NCBI GenBank assembly: GCA_051061015.1
Contig: JBPFEG010000005.1
Span: 1-64,000 of the forward strand
DNA length: 64,000 nt
Source: Methylomicrobium sp051061015
Lineage (GTDB): Bacteria > Pseudomonadota > Gammaproteobacteria > Methylococcales > Methylomonadaceae
Direction: 5' to 3'
Position numbers and translations under genes: made by a program. The notes under the pieces were generated by a model. The model searched no databases. It was given only the letters and a program-made list of their open reading frames with translations, and was not told the DNA's origin. How positions within the stretch are numbered: position 1 is the first letter of the stretch; each line of letters begins with the position of its first letter. Below are positions 1-8,222 of the stretch, in pieces.

Positions 1-318
1 GCGTACCTTGAAGCCTACACGTTCTGGGGTCTTGCTTATCTTGACCCTGCGTCCTGGCGGCACTACCTGCCCTACCTGATCGACTATGCGTTCCGACATA
101 GGGACGATCCTCAGATGGTGGTTGAAGGACTGCTCCATAGTCTGCGACCGCCGGAGAGGGAGCCTCCACGCCTGGCTTCGCTCACCGCAGAACAGGAATC
201 TGTGATCGTTGCGTTCCTGGAAGACCTGGCCTTCAGTGAAGACTCTGCGAACCAGGAATTTGCACAACAGGTGCTTGAAGAATGGTGGCTTCCCGATGCG
301 CTGTACCGAAAGCGCTAA
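1..318 (+). CDS. DUF6714-like protein, C-terminal part
   Basis: The reading frame is open from the first base of the window, so the gene starts upstream; the last 105 codons are visible. The visible part contains an aromatic stretch (FWGLAYLDPASWRHYLPYL) and later a segment LTAEQ..VIVAFLEDLAF. This pattern, a 'YLP' helix followed by 'LT.EQ...V.AFLE.L', resembles DUF6714 proteins, whose function is unknown. No signal peptide or membrane segment is visible in the available part. The gene sits where mnmG, rsmG and parAB commonly follow mnmE, so it belongs to rearranged or acquired DNA. The family call comes from memory of the pattern and is moderate. Confidence 0.6.
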   Translation, partial: AYLEAYTFWGLAYLDPASWRHYLPYLIDYAFRHRDDPQMVVEGLLHSLRPPEREPPRLASLTAEQESVIVAFLEDLAFSEDSANQEFAQQVLEEWWLPDALYRKR

Positions 319-430
319 CCCGGCGTTTACCCGGTCTGGCGCGTCAGGGAGTTAACTTTACGTTGTCGCTGTTTTAATTAATAGCTCACCCTCTCACTCT
401 TCGGATTGGGCCGTTTTACCTTAGAGCGTG

Positions 431-573
431 TTATGCACTTTGCATAAGGGGGCTAGCCTGGACGAGCATAAGTATGGCAAAGACCAGGAAATGCAGGCCG
501 GCCAAGGTTTCCGGCAAGCGCTCGTAATCCCGGGCCAGCCGCCGAAACCGGGCAATCCAGCCAAATTGGAATA
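431..573 (-). pseudogene. IS5-family transposase remnant (C-terminal end)
   Basis: Read on the minus strand, this stretch encodes WIARFRRLARDYERLPET followed by a hydrophobic helix and a TAA stop at 433-431. This is the characteristic C-terminus of IS5-group DDE transposases, including the last catalytic-region signature R..R..RDYE. Nothing of the N-terminal or central transposase is present: upstream on the minus strand the reading frame degenerates and then meets the end of mnmE. No inverted terminal repeats were recognised. It is a dead insertion-sequence scrap that marks an old rearrangement next to mnmE. Confidence 0.75.
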
Positions 574-633
574 AAAATATCGTAAGTTATAGGATTTTAT
601 GATGAAAAATGGAAGGTGTGGGAACGTATCGGA

Positions 634-1980
634 TTACTTGCCGATGCAGAAACTGGAAAAAATTTTGCCCAGCAAATCATCGGACGTAAATTGACCGGTA
701 ATCTCGGCCAGCGCATTTTGAGCCTGCCGGAGGTCTTCGGCGACCAGTTCTCCGGCATGATTGTTTTGCAATTGGTAGAGCGCGCTTTCGACGAAGGCGC
801 GGCCTTGGTTAAGTGCTTCGAGATGGCGGCGGCGGGCGATGAAGACGTGTTCGGTGCTGTCGTTGAAGCCGACGCTTTGTTTGAGGTGGCGAGTCAGAAA
901 GTCCATGCCCTCGCCAGTTTTTATCGATAAATAAATTTCTGTACCGGCTGTCGTTTCGATCATCTCCGGCCCGCGGCCGAGCAGGTCTATCTTGTTGTAG
1001 ACTTCGGTGATCGGTATATTGTCCGGCAGGTTTTGCCGAAGCGTGTCAGCATCGAGTTCTCGCGCATCGATCAATAACAGGATCAGATCGGCTTTGCGGA
1101 TTTCTTCCAGCGCACGGCGGATGCCTTCCTGCTCGACCACATTGTCGCTCTCTCTGAGGCCTGCGGTGTCGATGATATGCAGCGGCATGCCGTCCAGCTG
1201 GATCCTTTCGCGCAGCACATCCCGGGTAGTGCCGGCGATATCGGTTACGATAGCCGCCTCATGGCCGGCCAGCGCATTCAACAGACTGGATTTGCCGGCG
1301 TTCGGTTTGCCGGCCAGCACGACGGTCATGCCGTCGCGCAGCAGACGACCTTGCTTTGCCGTTTGCTGGATTTGTTCGATTCTGCCGAGCAAATCGACGA
1401 TGCGTTTTTCGACGATGCCGTCGCTTAAAAAATCGATTTCTTCCTCGACGAAGTCAATCGCGGCCTCGACATAAATCCTGAGTTCGGTCAGTTCGTCGAC
1501 CAGATCGTTAATCAGCGTGGAAAAAACGCCCTGCATCGACATTTGCGCGGAGCGCGCCGACTGTTCGGTGGTGCTTTCGATCAGGTCCGCGACCGCTTCA
1601 GCCTGTGCAAGGTCGAGCTTGTTGTTCAAAAAAGCGCGTTCGGTGAATTCCCCCGGATTAGCGAGCCGCGCGCCAAGCGACAATACACGGCGCAGCACCA
1701 TGTCGAGAACGACGGTGCCGCCGTGCCCCTGGAGTTCCAGCACATCTTCGCCGGTATAGGAGGCCGGTCCTGGGAAATACAAGGCGATGCCGGAATCGAT
1801 TACGCTATGGTCGGCATCGAGGAAGGGGGTATATTGCGCCAGCCTAGGCGTCAAGGATTTGGGGAGGAGCTGTTCGGCAATCCCGGTAACGAGACTGCCG
1901 GAAATTCTTACGATACCGACACCGCCGTTGCCCGGCGGTGTCGCGATAGCCGCAATGGTATCTTTAAAGTCGATCAGCAC
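634..1980 (-). CDS. mnmE: tRNA uridine-5-carboxymethylaminomethyl(34) GTPase MnmE
   Basis: MnmE with MnmG modifies the wobble uridine (U34) of several tRNAs, in the cytoplasm. The 448-residue protein has the normal family length. The N-terminal folate-binding domain opens with DTIAAIATPPGNGGVGIVRISG-like residues, the G domain carries the P-loop GKPNAGKSS and the switch DIAGTTRD, then DTAGLRE and NKID, and the protein ends in the conserved CIGK with its essential cysteine. It starts with GTG directly after the yidC stop codon, so the two are translationally close. The partner gene mnmG, often near, is not in this window; a transposase remnant follows instead. Confidence 0.97.
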   Translation of the reverse strand: MLIDFKDTIAAIATPPGNGGVGIVRISGSLVTGIAEQLLPKSLTPRLAQYTPFLDADHSVIDSGIALYFPGPASYTGEDVLELQGHGGTVVLDMVLRRVLSLGARLANPGEFTERAFLNNKLDLAQAEAVADLIESTTEQSARSAQMSMQGVFSTLINDLVDELTELRIYVEAAIDFVEEEIDFLSDGIVEKRIVDLLGRIEQIQQTAKQGRLLRDGMTVVLAGKPNAGKSSLLNALAGHEAAIVTDIAGTTRDVLRERIQLDGMPLHIIDTAGLRESDNVVEQEGIRRALEEIRKADLILLLIDARELDADTLRQNLPDNIPITEVYNKIDLLGRGPEMIETTAGTEIYLSIKTGEGMDFLTRHLKQSVGFNDSTEHVFIARRRHLEALNQGRAFVESALYQLQNNHAGELVAEDLRQAQNALAEITGQFTSDDLLGKIFSSFCIGK

Positions 1981-3711
1981 TTATGTCGTAGCAAGGCCGG
2001 CTTTTTCGATCTGCTTGGTGATATATGTTTGTTGCAGGATCGACAAGGTATTGTTGACCACCCAGTACAGCACCAGACCTGCCGGGAAGAACAGGAAGAA
2101 GATCGTGAAGATGATCGGGAACATCTTGATGATTTTCGCCTGCACCGGATCGACAGGAGCCGGATTCAAACCCTGCTGGATTTTCATCGTGACACCCATG
2201 ATTAAAGGCAGGATATAGAACGGATCTTGCACCGACAAATCCTGCAGCCAGAGTGCGAACGGCGCCTGACGGAATTCCACCGTTTCACCAAGCACCCAGT
2301 ACAAGCACATGAACACCGGAATCTGCAACAGCAGCGGCAAGCAGCCGCCGAGCGGATTCACCTGCTCCTTTTTGTACAGCGCCATCATTTCCTGATTCAG
2401 GCGCGCCCGGTCGTCCGCGAAACGCTCCTGCAATTCCTTCAGCCGCGGCTGCACCTTGCGCAGTTTCGCCATCGAACGGAAACTGGCCTGCGTGAGCGGG
2501 AACATCAACAGTTTGATACAGAGCGTCACGCCGATGATCGCGAGGCCCCAGTTGAGAGTGAAACTGTGAATCCAGTTCAGCAATGCGTAGATCGGTTTGC
2601 CGATGAAAGTCAACACGCTGTAATCGACGGTCAGTTCCAGACCTTTGGCAACCTTTTCCATCACCGGTTGAATTTTCGGACCTGCGAACAGGCTTGAAGT
2701 CAGCGTTGCGGAGCCCTGGGCCGGTACGGTGACTGCCGGGGAATACGAGCCGATCACATACCGGTCGTCCTCCTGCAGCCATTTGGTATAGAAATGATTG
2801 TCCTGCTCTGCGGGAGGAACCCAGGCCGAGGCGAAATAATGCTGAATGAATGCCGCCCAGCCACCTTTGGTGGAGGTATTGAGCACTTCTTCGCGCATAT
2901 CGTCGAAATCGATCTTTTGGTATTTCTCTTTCTCGGTGTAAATTACGCCGCCGTTATAGGCGCGCATACCGCCAGCCAGTGCACTGCCGCTTTTTTCCTG
3001 AAGAGGCGTTCTGAGCAGTTGGCTATACTGTCTGCCATTCCACGGCTTGTCGGAAGCATTGTCGATCTTTTGCGCGAGTTTGATCTCGTAGCTGCCGCGC
3101 GTAACCGTGAATAATTTGGTCACCGTCAGTCCGCTGCTGTCCGTCCAGGTCAACGGGACGGTCAGACTGTCCTGCCCTGCTGGCAGGGTATAGCTGTCCT
3201 GGCTGCTGCTGAATACGGTATGGTGGTTCGGCGCCGAAGCGGAACCTTCGTTCGAAATCAGGCCGCTTTGTGCGATGAAGAATTTATCTTTTGCCGCATT
3301 GAAGAGGCGTACCGGACTGCGGTCGACCTTCTCGGGCTCCATACCGACCAGACGACGCACTGCATCGACGTAAGTATTGTTTTGCTCAACCGGATAAGCG
3401 AGCAGGTCCAGATTCTGGATCGTGCCTCCCGCAAGATCGATTTCGAACTCCAACACGTCGGTTTTGACTTTGACGGTATTGGAAGCCGGCGCAGCCGCAG
3501 CAACGGCGTTAACCTGATCCGGAGCGGGCGTTGCCGCCGCTGCCGACTCGCCGCTTGCGGTCGGCAGATCTTCCTTGATATTGGTGGTCGCGGTACTCTC
3601 AACCGCCGCCGGCACAGCCGGCTTCGGGCCGTAATCGATCTGCCATTGCTGGTATAGCATGAACACCAGCAGGCCAAAGCTAAAGATGAGAAGAAATCTT
3701 ATATTATCCAT
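1981..3711 (-). CDS. yidC: Membrane protein insertase YidC
   Basis: YidC inserts and folds inner-membrane proteins, alone or with SecYEG. The protein is 576 residues from the chosen ATG (MDNIRFLLIFSF), the conserved start of the gammaproteobacterial form; a longer frame is open upstream but overlaps yidD. The layout is one N-terminal membrane segment, a large periplasmic domain (about residues 40-340), and the conserved C-terminal five-helix core from about residue 350 with LNWGLAIIGVT and NPLGGCLPLLLQIPVF. It overlaps the end of yidD by 8 bases, in the usual rpmH-rnpA-yidD-yidC-mnmE order. Confidence 0.97.
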   Translation of the reverse strand: MDNIRFLLIFSFGLLVFMLYQQWQIDYGPKPAVPAAVESTATTNIKEDLPTASGESAAAATPAPDQVNAVAAAAPASNTVKVKTDVLEFEIDLAGGTIQNLDLLAYPVEQNNTYVDAVRRLVGMEPEKVDRSPVRLFNAAKDKFFIAQSGLISNEGSASAPNHHTVFSSSQDSYTLPAGQDSLTVPLTWTDSSGLTVTKLFTVTRGSYEIKLAQKIDNASDKPWNGRQYSQLLRTPLQEKSGSALAGGMRAYNGGVIYTEKEKYQKIDFDDMREEVLNTSTKGGWAAFIQHYFASAWVPPAEQDNHFYTKWLQEDDRYVIGSYSPAVTVPAQGSATLTSSLFAGPKIQPVMEKVAKGLELTVDYSVLTFIGKPIYALLNWIHSFTLNWGLAIIGVTLCIKLLMFPLTQASFRSMAKLRKVQPRLKELQERFADDRARLNQEMMALYKKEQVNPLGGCLPLLLQIPVFMCLYWVLGETVEFRQAPFALWLQDLSVQDPFYILPLIMGVTMKIQQGLNPAPVDPVQAKIIKMFPIIFTIFFLFFPAGLVLYWVVNNTLSILQQTYITKQIEKAGLATT

Positions 3712-3940
3712 TCTTATTATTACCAAATTTTTCCGGTACGGGATCAATGCCCCCCTCATGAAAAGGGTGGCATTTCAATAGTCGGCGTAGGGTGAGGTAG
3801 AAGCCAGCCATGAAACCGTGGAGCCGAAGCGCTTCGATGGCATAAGTTGAGCAGCTTGGATAAAACCGGCAGTGATTTCCAAGCAGGGGACTTACGAAGT
3901 ATTTGTAAAACTTGATAACCGCTATGAGCATGAAGCGCAT
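3704..3940 (-). CDS. yidD: Membrane protein insertion efficiency factor YidD
   Basis: YidD is a small inner-membrane-associated protein that helps YidC-dependent insertion. The 78-residue protein shows the family signature: an N-terminal amphipathic helix, then YKYFVSPLLGNHCRFYPSCSTYA with the conserved cysteines, and CHPFHEGGIDPVP near the end. The ATG at 3940 (MRFMLIAVIKFYK) was chosen over an in-frame ATG seven codons upstream because it matches the usual family start. It overlaps the 3' end of rnpA by 19 bases and the start of yidC by 8, which indicates translational coupling. Confidence 0.95.
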   Translation of the reverse strand: MRFMLIAVIKFYKYFVSPLLGNHCRFYPSCSTYAIEALRLHGFMAGFYLTLRRLLKCHPFHEGGIDPVPEKFGNNKNG

Positions 3941-4290
3941 CGGGATACCAGTCTTGACCAATGCTTTTCCAGGGAGTGACTTAATGTTTCCAAGGATGCA
4001 TCGATGGCTTCTCTGCGTGCCAGCACCACAATATCCATACTGCCCAAACTATGCTGCCGCCTTCTGAAATTTTCCCTGACAGCCCGTTTAATTGCATTCC
4101 GGTGCACGGCCTTTTTAATTTGTTTCTTGGCGATTGCCAAACCCAGCCGAGGATGATCGAGGTCATTCCTGATGGCTAATAAGGTAAAATATTGATCGCC
4201 GGATTTTACCGGTTTGGCAAAAACTTTTTTATAATCATCCGGCTTATTCAGACGCAACTCTGAAGGAAAACTTAAACTGTTCTCAGCCAC
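3922..4290 (-). CDS. rnpA: Ribonuclease P protein component
   Basis: RnpA is the protein cofactor of RNase P, which matures the 5' ends of tRNAs. The protein is 122 residues, of normal size, with the conserved central basic motif (AVHRNAIKRAVRENFR) that binds the RNA subunit and the LGLAIAKK strand before it. The start at 4290 is GTG; there is no strong ribosome-binding site in the 11 bases after rpmH, consistent with coupling to it. The gene order rpmH-rnpA-yidD-yidC-mnmE is intact. Confidence 0.95.
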   Translation of the reverse strand: MAENSLSFPSELRLNKPDDYKKVFAKPVKSGDQYFTLLAIRNDLDHPRLGLAIAKKQIKKAVHRNAIKRAVRENFRRRQHSLGSMDIVVLARREAIDASLETLSHSLEKHWSRLVSRCASCS

Positions 4291-4301
4291 CCGTTTGCCG
4301 A

Positions 4302-4436
4302 CTATACTGTCAATTTGGCGCGGCCTTTTGCTCTACGCGCGCTGAGGACTTTGCGTCCGCCGACAGTGGCCATTCTGGCACGAAAACCGTGGGTTCTGAC
4401 GCGTTTGATTTTGCTAGGTTGATAGGTTCTTTTCAT
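4302..4436 (-). CDS. rpmH: 50S ribosomal protein L34
   Basis: This is a 44-codon gene starting with ATG at 4436 (MKRTYQPSKIKRVRTHGF) and ending AKGRAKLTV. The sequence is the near-invariant L34: the KRTYQPS start, the HGFRARM turn and a basic C-terminus. L34 is a small basic protein of the large ribosomal subunit. It is the first gene of the minus-strand block that runs through rnpA, yidD, yidC and mnmE, and is divergent from dnaA, with 171 bases between the two starts. Confidence 0.97.
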   Translation of the reverse strand: MKRTYQPSKIKRVRTHGFRARMATVGGRKVLSARRAKGRAKLTV

Positions 4437-4607
4437 TGGTGTGTCCCGATCGAAATAATGTTAAGAAATACAGATAAAAAAGCCTTAGGATGATAGAATA
4501 ATCTGGTTATTCTGTCAATTCCGTTACGCTTTGTTTTTATTGTGCCGACAAAATGACAGATTGCCGTGCCCCTTGTTTTGCTACCCTATTTTATCACTAT
4601 ACCCCTC
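4437..4607. promoter_or_regulatory. rpmH-dnaA divergent intergenic region
   Basis: These 171 bases separate the divergent rpmH and dnaA starts and must hold promoters for both blocks. In pseudomonads the equivalent gap is the origin, but here it is short and I see no copy of the DnaA box TTATNCACA on either strand. The stretch is AT-rich at 4450-4560. I cannot place oriC in it from the sequence; the origin may lie just outside the window or use diverged boxes. Confidence 0.5.
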
Positions 4608-5924
4608 ATGAGTTCGATTTGGAGTAATTGCCTCGCCAAGCTTGAAAACGAAATTTCCAGCTCCGACTTCAGCACCTGGATTCGGCCGTTACAAGCCGTC
4701 GAAAGCGAAGGACGCATCCGTCTGTTGGCGCCGAACCGCTTTGTGCTGGATTGGGTAAAGGAACATCATTTCGCAAAAATCGAGGAAACGATTCATCAGT
4801 TTGCGGATAGTGCACTGATACTCGATCTCGAAATCGGTTCGAAAAAACCGGAAGCGCCAGCCATTGTTAAAGTCGCGCAACAGGCGGAAACCAAAAAACA
4901 GCAGCCCAACTTTCTGAACAAGGCATTTACTTTCGACAACTTTGTCGAAGGCAAATCGAACCAGTTGGCGCGGGCCGCTTCGATTCAGGTGTCCGAAAAC
5001 ATCGGCAAGGCCTATAACCCGCTGTTGATTTACGGCAGCTCGGGACTCGGCAAAACCCATATGATGCACGCGATCGGCAATGCGGTGCTGCAAAAAAACC
5101 CGACCGCTTCGATCGTCTATCTGCATTCGGAGAAATTCGTGCAGGATATGGTCAAGGCGCTGCAGCAAAACCAGATCAACAGCTTCAAGGAATATTACCG
5201 CAGCCTCGACGTGCTGCTGATCGACGATATTCAGTTTTTTGCCGGCAAGGAACGTTCACAGGAAGAGTTTTTCCATACCTTTAATACACTGCTCGAAAAG
5301 AAGCATCAAGTCGTCCTGACCTGCGACAAATACCCGAAAGAAATCGACGGCCTGGAAGATCGCCTGAAATCGCGTTTCGGCTGGGGATTGCCCGTGTCCA
5401 TCGAGCCGCCCGATATGGAAACACGCGCCGCGATTTTAATGAAAAAGGCTGATATGGCGCATGTCGAGTTGCCGCAGGAAGTCGCATTCTTTATCGCGAA
5501 ACGGATTCCTTCCAATGTACGCGACCTGGAAGGCGCGTTACGGCGGGTGATGGCAAATGCGCAATTCACCGGACAGAAGATTACGGTCGAATTCACCAAG
5601 GAGGCGCTGCACGATCTGATCTCGCTGCAGGACAAACTGGTCAATATCGACAATATTCAGAAAACGGTCGCCGAGTACTATAAAATTCGGATTGCCGATC
5701 TTTCATCCAAAAACCGGCGCCAATCGATTACCCGGCCCCGGCAAATCGCGATGTGCCTCGCGCGCGAATTGACATCACACAGCCTGCCTGAAATCGGCGA
5801 TGCCTTCGGCGGACGCGATCATACAACCGTAATCAATGCCTGCAAAAGGATCGCCGAATTGAAAGAATCGGACCTCAAGGTCGCCGAGGATTATGCGAAT
5901 CTGTTACGCTCTTTATCGCATTAA
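4608..5924 (+). CDS. dnaA: Chromosomal replication initiator protein DnaA
   Basis: DnaA is the AAA+ ATPase that opens oriC and recruits DnaB. From ATG 4608 the protein is 438 residues (MSSIWSNCLAKLENEIS). Domain I (about 1-80) is followed by a short linker, the AAA+ domain with Walker A GSSGLGKT at residues 143-150 and Walker B LLIDDIQFF, and domain IV with the DNA-binding signature GGRDHTTVINA near the C-terminus. An upstream in-frame ATG at 4566 would add a 14-residue hydrophobic extension not found in the family, so it was rejected. It is followed by dnaN, recF and gyrB on the same strand. Confidence 0.97.
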   Translation: MSSIWSNCLAKLENEISSSDFSTWIRPLQAVESEGRIRLLAPNRFVLDWVKEHHFAKIEETIHQFADSALILDLEIGSKKPEAPAIVKVAQQAETKKQQPNFLNKAFTFDNFVEGKSNQLARAASIQVSENIGKAYNPLLIYGSSGLGKTHMMHAIGNAVLQKNPTASIVYLHSEKFVQDMVKALQQNQINSFKEYYRSLDVLLIDDIQFFAGKERSQEEFFHTFNTLLEKKHQVVLTCDKYPKEIDGLEDRLKSRFGWGLPVSIEPPDMETRAAILMKKADMAHVELPQEVAFFIAKRIPSNVRDLEGALRRVMANAQFTGQKITVEFTKEALHDLISLQDKLVNIDNIQKTVAEYYKIRIADLSSKNRRQSITRPRQIAMCLARELTSHSLPEIGDAFGGRDHTTVINACKRIAELKESDLKVAEDYANLLRSLSH

Positions 5925-5994
5925 TCCCTGCTACCGGACCAGCTTATAACGCTTATTAATTTTTACCACTGCCTTTTTACCAAGCTCTTTGCCT

Positions 5995-7095
5995 ATGAAA
6001 TTCAGTATCAATCGAGACACCCTCCTGCCCCCTTTGCAACAAATCGTCAGCGTGATCGAGAAAAAGCAAACGATGCAGATCCTTTCGAACGTACTGATGG
6101 TGATCGATGCGGACACGCTGACTATGACCGGCACCGATCTTGAAATCCAGATCGTCTCCCGCCTGTCCGTGATCGGCGCGCAATCCGGCGCGGTAACGCT
6201 GCCCGCGCGTAAATTTCTCGATATTTGCCGGCTATTGCCGCCGAATACCGAGATACGGATCGAACAACACGGCGACATGGTCAAGCTGACGACATCCCGT
6301 AGCCGTTTTTCGCTGTCTTGCCTGCCCGCGGAAAACTATCCCGAATTCGCCGAATCGCAAATGGAAAACCGTTTTTCTCTTAGCTCGGGCAAGCTGAAAA
6401 AAGCGCTCGACAAGACGATGTTCTGCATGGCCAACCAGGATGTACGCTACTACCTGAACGGCCTGTTGCTGCACATTTCGAACAGTGCTCTCAAACTGGT
6501 CGCCTCGGACGGCCATCGCTTGGCGATCTACGAAGACGAACTGGAAGCACCGACCGGCCTTGAAGCCCGCCTCATCGTTCCCCGTAAAGGCGTACAGGAG
6601 TTGTCGCGCCTGCTCGACGACAGCGACACTCCCCTGCAGGTCAGCTTTTCGAGCAACCACATCAAGGTCGAAGTGTACAACGCAGTATTTTCGGCGAAGC
6701 TGGTTGACTCCAAATATCCCGATTTCGGCAAAGTTTTTCATCAAGGCTTTCTCGCCCCAATTTTGATGCAAAAGCCGCTGCTTCGTGAAGCACTGACCCG
6801 CGTTGCGATTCTGGCTAATGAAAAATTCCGTGGCGTTACCTTTCATTTTTCCTCGAACCTTTTACGCATCACCGCCCACAATCCCGAGCATGAAGAAGCC
6901 GAAGAAGAACTGACGATAGAGTACGACAAGGACGAATTCAGCATTTCCTTCAATGCGCAATACATGCTCGATGCGGTTTCCAACCTCGATGCGGATACCG
7001 CCGAATTGACGATCGCATCGAATCTGAGCAGTTGCTTCATCAACGAACCGGGACAACAGACTTATAAATTTATCGTAATGCCGATGCGCTTATGA
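5995..7095 (+). CDS. dnaN: DNA polymerase III beta subunit (sliding clamp)
   Basis: DnaN forms the ring-shaped homodimer that tethers DNA polymerase III to DNA. The 366-residue length from ATG 5995 (MKFSINRDTLLPPLQQIV) equals the family norm; a TTG two codons upstream was not chosen. The three repeated clamp domains are recognisable, ending in the conserved FIVMPMRL, where the final MPMRL lines the protein-binding cleft. It follows dnaA by 70 bases and precedes recF by 10 bases, so dnaN and recF are almost certainly co-transcribed. Confidence 0.97.
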   Translation: MKFSINRDTLLPPLQQIVSVIEKKQTMQILSNVLMVIDADTLTMTGTDLEIQIVSRLSVIGAQSGAVTLPARKFLDICRLLPPNTEIRIEQHGDMVKLTTSRSRFSLSCLPAENYPEFAESQMENRFSLSSGKLKKALDKTMFCMANQDVRYYLNGLLLHISNSALKLVASDGHRLAIYEDELEAPTGLEARLIVPRKGVQELSRLLDDSDTPLQVSFSSNHIKVEVYNAVFSAKLVDSKYPDFGKVFHQGFLAPILMQKPLLREALTRVAILANEKFRGVTFHFSSNLLRITAHNPEHEEAEEELTIEYDKDEFSISFNAQYMLDAVSNLDADTAELTIASNLSSCFINEPGQQTYKFIVMPMRL

Positions 7096-7105
7096 TTCGC
7101 ACGCA

Positions 7106-8194
7106 ATGACCGTCTCAAGACTGGATATTTCTTCGGTCAGAAATATTCAACAAGCCACGCTCTACCCCGCCCCGACGCTCAACTTCATTTACGGCGCCAA
7201 TGCCTCCGGCAAAAGCGCCTTGCTGGAGGCTATTTTTCTGCTTGGCCGCGCCCGATCGTTTCGTTCTACCTCGATTAAACCCGTCATCCATTTCTCGCGC
7301 GATCACTTGCTGGTCACCGCTCAAACCGTTTTTCCCAGCGGCGCTCATCAGCATTTGGGCGTCAGACTCGACAACAAGACCTGTGAAATTCGGATCAACC
7401 AACAAACGATGCCGAACAAGTCGAGTCTCGCTTATGCCTTGCCGTTGCAGCTGATCTATCCGAAAAGTTACGAACTACTGGATGGCGGCCCGCAGGAGCG
7501 CCGTGAATTTCTCGACTGGGGCGTTTTTCATCACGACCCGAACTTTTTACCGGCCTGGCGCAATTATAAAAAAGCCCTTGCGCAGCGCAATGTCCTGCTG
7601 AAAAACCGCCAGCCAGAGTACCTGCAAGTATGGAACCAGGAACTGTCGGATTACGGTACAATAGTCACAGATTGCCGGCGTCGTTATCTGGAAGCGTTTG
7701 CCCCTATTTTTCAACGCATCGTCGGCCACATGCTGGATCTGCCGACGATAGCAATGTCTTTGTCGCCCGGCTGGGACTACACCGATTCCTTGCTGCAAGT
7801 CTTGGCCGCAGATACCGAGAAGGATTTGCGCTACGGTTTTACGCAAAGCGGCCCCCACCGCGCCGATTTATTGTTAACTCTCGATCGCTTGCCGGCCAGA
7901 GACATTGTTTCCCGCGGCCAGCTGAAGCTATTGGTGATCAGCCTAAAGCTCGCGCAGGTACAGCTATTGAACTTAAACGAAGAGAATGCCGCTTGCATAC
8001 TCTTCGATGATTTCGCCGCCGAACTTGACGTAGCGAATCGCGCGAAGGTGCTGCGTTATTTAGACAACATGGAGACCCAGGTTTTCATTACCGCGACCTC
8101 ACCCACCGATTTTGGCGATTTAACCTCTATTCATAACTACAAAATGTTCCATGTGGAACATGGCAATATCAATTCTGTGGATTGTTCCACGTGA
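7106..8194 (+). CDS. recF: DNA replication and repair protein RecF
   Basis: RecF is an SMC-like ATPase that loads RecA at single-strand gaps together with RecO and RecR. The 362-residue protein has Walker A GANASGKSALLEAI near residue 30, the signature region SRGQLKLLVISLKLAQ, and Walker B ILFDDFAAELD near the C-terminus. It starts 10 bases after dnaN. Its last 17 codons and stop are unusual in that they overlap two parS-like palindromes, the second of which contains the stop codon, so the coding sequence carries a segregation signal as well. Confidence 0.96.
   Translation: MTVSRLDISSVRNIQQATLYPAPTLNFIYGANASGKSALLEAIFLLGRARSFRSTSIKPVIHFSRDHLLVTAQTVFPSGAHQHLGVRLDNKTCEIRINQQTMPNKSSLAYALPLQLIYPKSYELLDGGPQERREFLDWGVFHHDPNFLPAWRNYKKALAQRNVLLKNRQPEYLQVWNQELSDYGTIVTDCRRRYLEAFAPIFQRIVGHMLDLPTIAMSLSPGWDYTDSLLQVLAADTEKDLRYGFTQSGPHRADLLLTLDRLPARDIVSRGQLKLLVISLKLAQVQLLNLNEENAACILFDDFAAELDVANRAKVLRYLDNMETQVFITATSPTDFGDLTSIHNYKMFHVEHGNINSVDCST
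8145..8160 (+). promoter_or_regulatory. parS-like centromere site 1
   Basis: The 16 bases TGTTCCATGTGGAACA form a palindrome that differs from the pseudomonad parS form TGTTCCACGTGGAACA by one central base. ParB binds such sites near the origin and, with ParA, drives chromosome segregation and SMC loading. The site lies inside the 3' end of recF, encoding Met-Phe-His-Val-Glu-His. Its position within 4 kb of dnaA and 22 bases from a second site supports function. Confidence 0.8.
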
Positions 8195-8198
8195 AACA
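8183..8198 (+). promoter_or_regulatory. parS-like centromere site 2
   Basis: TGTTCCACGTGAAACA matches the bacterial parS consensus (TGTTTCACGTGAAACA) at 15 of 16 positions, with the central CACGTG intact. It overlaps the recF stop codon (TGA at 8192-8194) and lies 25 bases upstream of gyrB. With the site at 8145 it makes a close pair, as expected of origin-proximal ParB loading sites. The parAB genes themselves are not in the window. Confidence 0.85.
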
Positions 8199-8222
8199 AA
8201 AGCAAAAGCAGCAGGTATATAA

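Noticed and set aside
616..930. Plus-strand open frame over the mnmE 3' end
   Set aside because: It is antisense to a certain gene and reflects its codon bias only; the same holds for many long antisense frames over dnaN, gyrB, purD and purH.
4437..4607. oriC between rpmH and dnaA
   Set aside because: The gap is only 171 bases and holds no TTATNCACA box on either strand, so I do not annotate an origin.
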